A DNA stretch of 8,111 nt, taken from contig CALKAR010000200.1 in assembly GCA_937988745.1 (NCBI GenBank), positions 1 through 8,111 on the forward strand. Reading direction: 5' to 3'. This DNA is from an uncultured Peptococcaceae bacterium. Lineage in GTDB: Bacteria; Bacillota; Limnochordia; Darwinibacteriales; Darwinibacteriaceae. Position numbers and translations under genes: made by a program. Shown in pieces: positions 5,831 to 8,111 of the stretch; the stretch's first letter is position 1; every line of letters starts with the position of its first letter. The notes under the pieces were generated by a model. It did no database searches. It had not been told where the DNA came from and saw only the letters and a program-made list of their open reading frames with translations.

Positions 5831-6715
5831 TTATCGCTTGTTGTAAGCTTGTTCTAGGACGTTGATTACGTTTTCAGTAGTGATTTCTTCATTACTATCA
5901 AGGCCCATCTTTACCAGGGCCACAGCCACATGTACATAGCGACGTAGTGCCGCAGGATCAGGTACAGAATTAAACATCTTACATTCAACAAAATTGCCTC
6001 GAATATACATATACCCGTAAGGAGCAGATCGGCCAAAGTACTTACGCTTTTCGTCCCTAGTAAGACAGTTACGGATAAAGATTGAGATATTTTGAATGCG
6101 GGTAGCGTGATTAGAAGTAATGATAGGCGTAGTGCCGCTGCTCACGTTGACGTGTGTGCCTACTGACCCATTCTCGCTATGAGGGAAAGTAAGATGAGTG
6201 TTCTCCTTAAGGATTTTAGCGTACCTCACCGGCTGAGAACGTGACCCAAACTTAGAGTATAGAATGGGAGCAAACGTAGCCTCAATGGGATCGGTCCCGC
6301 CCTCCCAATCTAATGCTAGGTACTTCCAGTTCTTAACTTTATGGGCAATGGTGCTAGCTGATCGTTGAGAGGTGAAGCCCATTTCAATCTCAATACCCAC
6401 ACCGAAGTCACCAGCAGGCGGAACAAACTCACGGATCTTAGGAACTGTCATCCATGGGCGCAGCCACTTAGACATGCGGCGATTTCCAATCTCATACCTA
6501 TCTCGGGTAACAGCTACGCGCCGTACTTCCCGCAGAATCATGCGAGCTTCCCTTAGTGTGATAGATCGTTTGTAGCTGATGGAGTATCCGCTAGAAGTGG
6601 TAAGTTTCAGCTTAGAAGTGAGATCAGGCCCGGCTGCGGTTACGATCCTATACTTCTCAACATTGTCGCGGGGATTGTTCCACAGGTTTTGGAGATCCTT
6701 TGCTTCCATGTACAT
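5831..6715 (-). CDS. Amidoligase B (glutamine-synthetase-fold, COOH-NH2 ligase)
   Basis: Predicted ATP-dependent amide-bond-forming enzyme of 294 aa. Residues 1-95 are a helical, Arg-rich lead not shared with amidoligase A. The catalytic part contains FGVGIEIEMGF (104-114) with metal-binding glutamates, LDWEGGTDPIEATFAP (135-150), GTHVNVS (186-192) in place of the HxHVD of amidoligase A, and YMYIRGNFVECKMFNS (235-250), matching the family's R...N..VEFR block. The frame is open to an ATG at 6793, but that would overlap the upstream gene by 74 bases. ATG 6715 has GAGG 9 bases upstream and follows the preceding stop by four bases, so it is chosen. It lies between the cyclotransferase and the 81-aa/amidotransferase genes. 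Family assignment is good; the substitution in the metal-site histidine motif may mean different substrate or altered metal binding. Confidence 0.8.
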   Translation of the reverse strand: MYMEAKDLQNLWNNPRDNVEKYRIVTAAGPDLTSKLKLTTSSGYSISYKRSITLREARMILREVRRVAVTRDRYEIGNRRMSKWLRPWMTVPKIREFVPPAGDFGVGIEIEMGFTSQRSASTIAHKVKNWKYLALDWEGGTDPIEATFAPILYSKFGSRSQPVRYAKILKENTHLTFPHSENGSVGTHVNVSSGTTPIITSNHATRIQNISIFIRNCLTRDEKRKYFGRSAPYGYMYIRGNFVECKMFNSVPDPAALRRYVHVAVALVKMGLDSNEEITTENVINVLEQAYNKR

Positions 6716-6719
6716 AACG

Positions 6720-7088
6720 TTATACCTCAGAAGATTGGTAAGAGTACCAGTCGCCGGATTCAATTTTAGGGTAGGTAAGTGCAGGACCGGCAACGTAAAC
6801 CCACACCTCCCTACCTACAGCATGACTCGATAAATCAGGATAGATTAGGGCCTTTTCCCTTGTATACAGACCCTTACTCAACCCTTCATACCTATCCAGA
6901 TATGTCAGCTCATCATCATCTACTTCTAGAATTTGTCCCCGGACAACGCTTCCTTCACGTTGAATGATAAAAGGGAAGTGCTTAGTCGCGTACATTTCAT
7001 AGCCAGGCAGGAAGAACACCTGCGGATTTTGGCTATGCTGTCGCAGTGTCCCGTAAACAAATACGGTGTGTGCCTCATTGGTCCCCAT
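6720..7088 (-). CDS. Gamma-glutamylcyclotransferase-like (GGCT/AIG2/YtfP fold) protein
   Basis: Members of this fold cyclise gamma-glutamyl or related amine-linked residues to 5-oxoproline, releasing the attached amine or peptide. The 122-aa length is typical. Signature VFVYGTLR (9-16) forms the substrate-binding loop. GQILEVDDDELTYLDRYEG (51-69) carries the probable catalytic glutamate E68, followed by GLYTREKALI and a strand EVWVYVAGPAL. The start ATG 7088 has AGGAGA seven bases upstream. It overlaps by 14 bases the 45-residue membrane micro-ORF and precedes amidoligase B by four bases. In this setting it may break or rearrange bonds made by the neighbouring ligases. The fold is confident; actual substrate is not. 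Confidence 0.87.
   Translation of the reverse strand: MGTNEAHTVFVYGTLRQHSQNPQVFFLPGYEMYATKHFPFIIQREGSVVRGQILEVDDDELTYLDRYEGLSKGLYTREKALIYPDLSSHAVGREVWVYVAGPALTYPKIESGDWYSYQSSEV
6724..6729 (-). promoter_or_regulatory. Ribosome-binding site deciding the start of amidoligase B
   Basis: Minus-strand TGAGGT with about nine bases to ATG 6715, located over the stop codon of the cyclotransferase gene. A second in-frame ATG at 6709 is two codons further on and less well spaced. Confidence 0.6.
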
Positions 7089-7212
7089 GAAATCTCCTTT
7101 CTAGATGGTCAAGGGGTAGTGTGAGAAGGTATAGGGCTAACGTTATACCTAAAACTGTTAGAGAATGGATGGCTACTAAAGCCTTCTCTATTAAATTCTT
7201 CGGACTGTACAT
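7075..7212 (-). CDS. Predicted 45-aa single-pass membrane micro-protein
   Basis: A small reading frame filling the gap between the deaminase and cyclotransferase genes. ATG 7212 lies one base after the deaminase stop (TAATATG) and its TGA at 7075 falls inside the cyclotransferase gene, giving a 14-base overlap. After a short MYSPKNLIEKA lead it has a hydrophobic stretch of about 23 residues starting LVAIHSLTVLGITLALYLL, then a charged tail DHLERRFHGDQ. That profile fits a single transmembrane helix. A dedicated ribosome-binding site is weak (TAGAG 11 bases away), so coupled translation is likely. Function is unknown; small phage membrane proteins include holins, antiholins and inner-membrane effectors. 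Support is from frame, spacing and hydrophobicity only. Confidence 0.6.
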   Translation of the reverse strand: MYSPKNLIEKALVAIHSLTVLGITLALYLLTLPLDHLERRFHGDQ

Positions 7213-7213
7213 A

Positions 7214-7525
7214 TTATGTGTGCTCTACATGTTTAACACCGAAGTCGCGTATCGCTAGCTGGCAAGCCTTACAGGGCTTAGCTAGCAGTGGAGTGCCTTT
7301 AGCTCCATACCTTATCACTACAAGTTTATGAACGTCACCCCTAGCTTTAATAAGGGCATCAACTTCAGCATGAAGGTATATAGCTTTGGGCTTGCCCGCC
7401 TTCCTGCCGTAGTAAGCCTGCAATGGATGGGTCTTTACATAACTGTTACGTCCCACACTAATCAGTCTTCCCTTACGGTCATAGGCGAGTGCTGTTATCT
7501 TCTGCCTTTTAGTCCTCCTGCTCAT
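7214..7525 (-). CDS. Cytidine-deaminase-fold zinc protein (short, phage type)
   Basis: Zinc-dependent deaminase superfamily member, 103 aa. The catalytic HAE motif is present as LHAEVDAL (H52, E54) and the second zinc motif as KPCKACQ (C85, C88), with conserved spacing, so an active site is plausible. The N-terminus is basic (MSRRTKRQK) and leads into ITALAYDRKGRLISVGRNSY, the first strands of the fold. It is shorter than free-standing dCMP deaminases (about 130-190 aa), so the substrate could be a nucleotide, a nucleic-acid base or something else. ATG 7525 shares its A with the TGA of the 29-residue micro-ORF (TGATG), and an AGGAAAGAG site lies 10-18 bases upstream. Deamination might supply nucleotide precursors; its link to the amide-bond enzymes is only positional. 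Confidence 0.83.
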   Translation of the reverse strand: MSRRTKRQKITALAYDRKGRLISVGRNSYVKTHPLQAYYGRKAGKPKAIYLHAEVDALIKARGDVHKLVVIRYGAKGTPLLAKPCKACQLAIRDFGVKHVEHT

Positions 7526-7614
7526 CAGTCATCGCTCTTTCCTGTACTAATAATGAATACAGCTAGGATAGATACTAACATCAGCACTAAGTAAGAAGTA
7601 AAAATCCCTTCCAT
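7525..7614 (-). CDS. Predicted 29-aa single-pass membrane micro-protein
   Basis: ATG 7614 follows directly on the TAA of the preceding gene, and the TGA at 7525-7527 overlaps the deaminase ATG by one base. The frame therefore fits exactly between two real genes. After MEGIFTSY the protein is a run of about 15 mostly aliphatic residues (LVLMLVSILAVFIIS) ending in a polar TGKSDD tail, as expected for a minimal transmembrane helix with a short polar end. No own Shine-Dalgarno sequence is visible, so it would depend on translation reinitiation. Its last codons carry the deaminase ribosome-binding site. Function unknown. Confidence 0.5.
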   Translation of the reverse strand: MEGIFTSYLVLMLVSILAVFIISTGKSDD

Positions 7615-7932
7615 TTAGTATGGGATGTCGTCGGGGTGAAAGTCCCAGGAGTTATCTAGGAACAGGGTGTCGCAGAAGTTTACGAACTCATTGCCCTTGA
7701 GTCGGGTGGACACTTGGTAACGGGTCTCCTCTGTATTAGTAGCTTTTAGACGACCTGATGCCTTAGCACGTCCATAGGACTTGTTATAGTTGTCATAAGG
7801 AGAACAGCGAGCAAAAGCTAGCCTCGTACCATTCTCTTCCTCCACGTAGGCAACAGTAGTACCTCCGCTAGGTACAACCTCTCCCGCATCGTCAATATTA
7901 CGGTAGTGCATGAACTTAATACGCTTGTCCAT
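7615..7932 (-). CDS. Hypothetical protein, 105 aa (possible 131-aa form)
   Basis: No family recognised. From ATG 7932 it begins MDKRIKFMHYRNIDDAGEVV, continues with TTVAYVEEENGTRLAFARCS, then an Asn/Tyr/Lys-rich section (YDNYNKSYGRAKASGRLKAT) and ends NSWDFHPDDIPY. It is soluble-looking and without signal or membrane segments. Two starts are possible. ATG 7932 has AGAGGT with 7-8 bases spacing. ATG 8010 overlaps the preceding stop as TAATG with GGAG 8 bases upstream and would add 26 residues including a Cys-rich piece. I favour 7932 because the added segment is low-complexity and contains a hairpin, but the tight packing elsewhere keeps 8010 open. It heads the visible cluster and abuts the 29-aa frame. 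Confidence 0.7.
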   Translation of the reverse strand: MDKRIKFMHYRNIDDAGEVVPSGGTTVAYVEEENGTRLAFARCSPYDNYNKSYGRAKASGRLKATNTEETRYQVSTRLKGNEFVNFCDTLFLDNSWDFHPDDIPY

Positions 7933-7938
7933 AGTATT

Positions 7939-7944
7939 ACCTCT
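7939..7944 (-). promoter_or_regulatory. Ribosome-binding site for the ATG at 7932
   Basis: Minus-strand AGAGGT with six to seven bases to ATG 7932. It competes with a GGAG at 8019-8022 that would serve the upstream ATG 8010. Confidence 0.5.
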
Positions 7945-7971
7945 AACGTTATCCGGCCCTTTTCTGTAAGA

Positions 7972-7995
7972 GCAGCACGGACCAGGGGATGCTGC
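7972..7995 (-). other. Short hairpin in the 78-base stretch before ATG 7932
   Basis: GCAGCA and its complement TGCTGC form a six-pair stem with a 12-base loop. There is no following U-run, so it is not a terminator. It lies either in the leader of the 105-aa gene or in the first codons of its longer form. Confidence 0.3.
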
Positions 7996-8009
7996 CGTAC
8001 AAGCAGGCA

Positions 8010-8111
8010 TTACTTCGTCTCCACCATCTTGATCACCCTGCCGGGGTACATGCCCTTGGCATAATATTCTGCCTCTTCTCTTTCCTTAAAGATTAGGTCG
8101 CTCAACAGCCC
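8010..8111 (-). CDS. C-terminal 33 residues of an unknown gene, cut by the window edge
   Basis: An open minus-strand frame enters from the right edge and ends at TAA 8010-8012. The visible end contains LLSDLIFKEREEAEYYAKGM followed by YPGRVIKMVETK: a charged helix and then a short strand. Codons are consistent with the other phage genes. The stop shares a base with ATG 8010 (TAATG). Nothing visible identifies the family. Confidence 0.6.
   Translation of the reverse strand, partial: GLLSDLIFKEREEAEYYAKGMYPGRVIKMVETK

Noticed and set aside
6716..6793. N-terminal extension of amidoligase B to ATG 6793
   Set aside because: Would overlap the cyclotransferase gene by 74 bases; GAGG at 9 bases before ATG 6715 is a better start.
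7085..7115. TTGACC as a promoter -35 box before the cyclotransferase gene
   Set aside because: No -10-like sequence at suitable distance; the region is explained by the 45-aa frame and the cyclotransferase ribosome-binding site.
8061..8076. Near-palindrome around AATATT in the partial right-edge gene
   Set aside because: Imperfect (one mismatch pair), short, and inside coding sequence without other support.

Overview
This window looks like part of a tailed-phage genome. It is a dense run of genes, all on the minus strand, so transcription goes from high to low coordinates. Stops and starts overlap (TAATG, TGATG, ATGA), Shine-Dalgarno sequences are strong (AGGAG, GGAGG, AGAGG), and several small proteins of unknown function are present. 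I see no tRNA, rRNA, CRISPR array, insertion sequence, intrinsic terminator or convincing promoter. The host cannot be named from the sequence.

Reading in the direction of transcription: the C-terminus of an unknown gene enters at the right edge (8010-8111). It is followed by a small unknown protein (7615-7932, or to 8010), a 29-residue single-pass membrane micro-protein (7525-7614), a short cytidine-deaminase-fold protein (7214-7525), a 45-residue membrane micro-protein (7075-7212) and a gamma-glutamylcyclotransferase-like protein (6720-7088). Next come amidoligase B (5831-6715), an 81-residue unknown (5564-5809), a stand-alone class II glutamine amidotransferase domain (5010-5561), a RimK-like ATP-grasp ligase (4228-5013), 106- and 204-residue unknowns (3933-4253, 3315-3929), amidoligase A with a long C-terminal extension (1891-3318) and a second class II amidotransferase fused to a C-terminal region (706-1878). 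The last gene is the zinc-ribbon N-terminus of a phage primase (to 716).

The core is therefore a peptide/amide-bond cassette: two glutamine-synthetase-fold amidoligases, one ATP-grasp ligase, two Ntn-type amidotransferase domains and one cyclotransferase. A reasonable inference is that the ligases join amino acids or amines to a carboxylate, the amidotransferase domains hydrolyse or transfer glutamine amide groups, and the cyclotransferase trims gamma-glutamyl or related bonds. The substrate (protein, peptide, cell envelope or modified nucleotide) cannot be read from the DNA. Similar phage neighbourhoods are known, to my recollection, in phiEco32-like podoviruses. The two-by-two arrangement, the three uncharacterised partners and the coupled membrane micro-ORFs are the parts that look least described.

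The left end is anomalous. At about position 190-196 the primase reading frame breaks off where its TOPRIM domain should begin. The remaining roughly 190 bases encode, in a different frame and with different codon use, an internal piece of uronate isomerase (UxaC), a bacterial sugar-acid enzyme. An assembly chimera is the simplest explanation.
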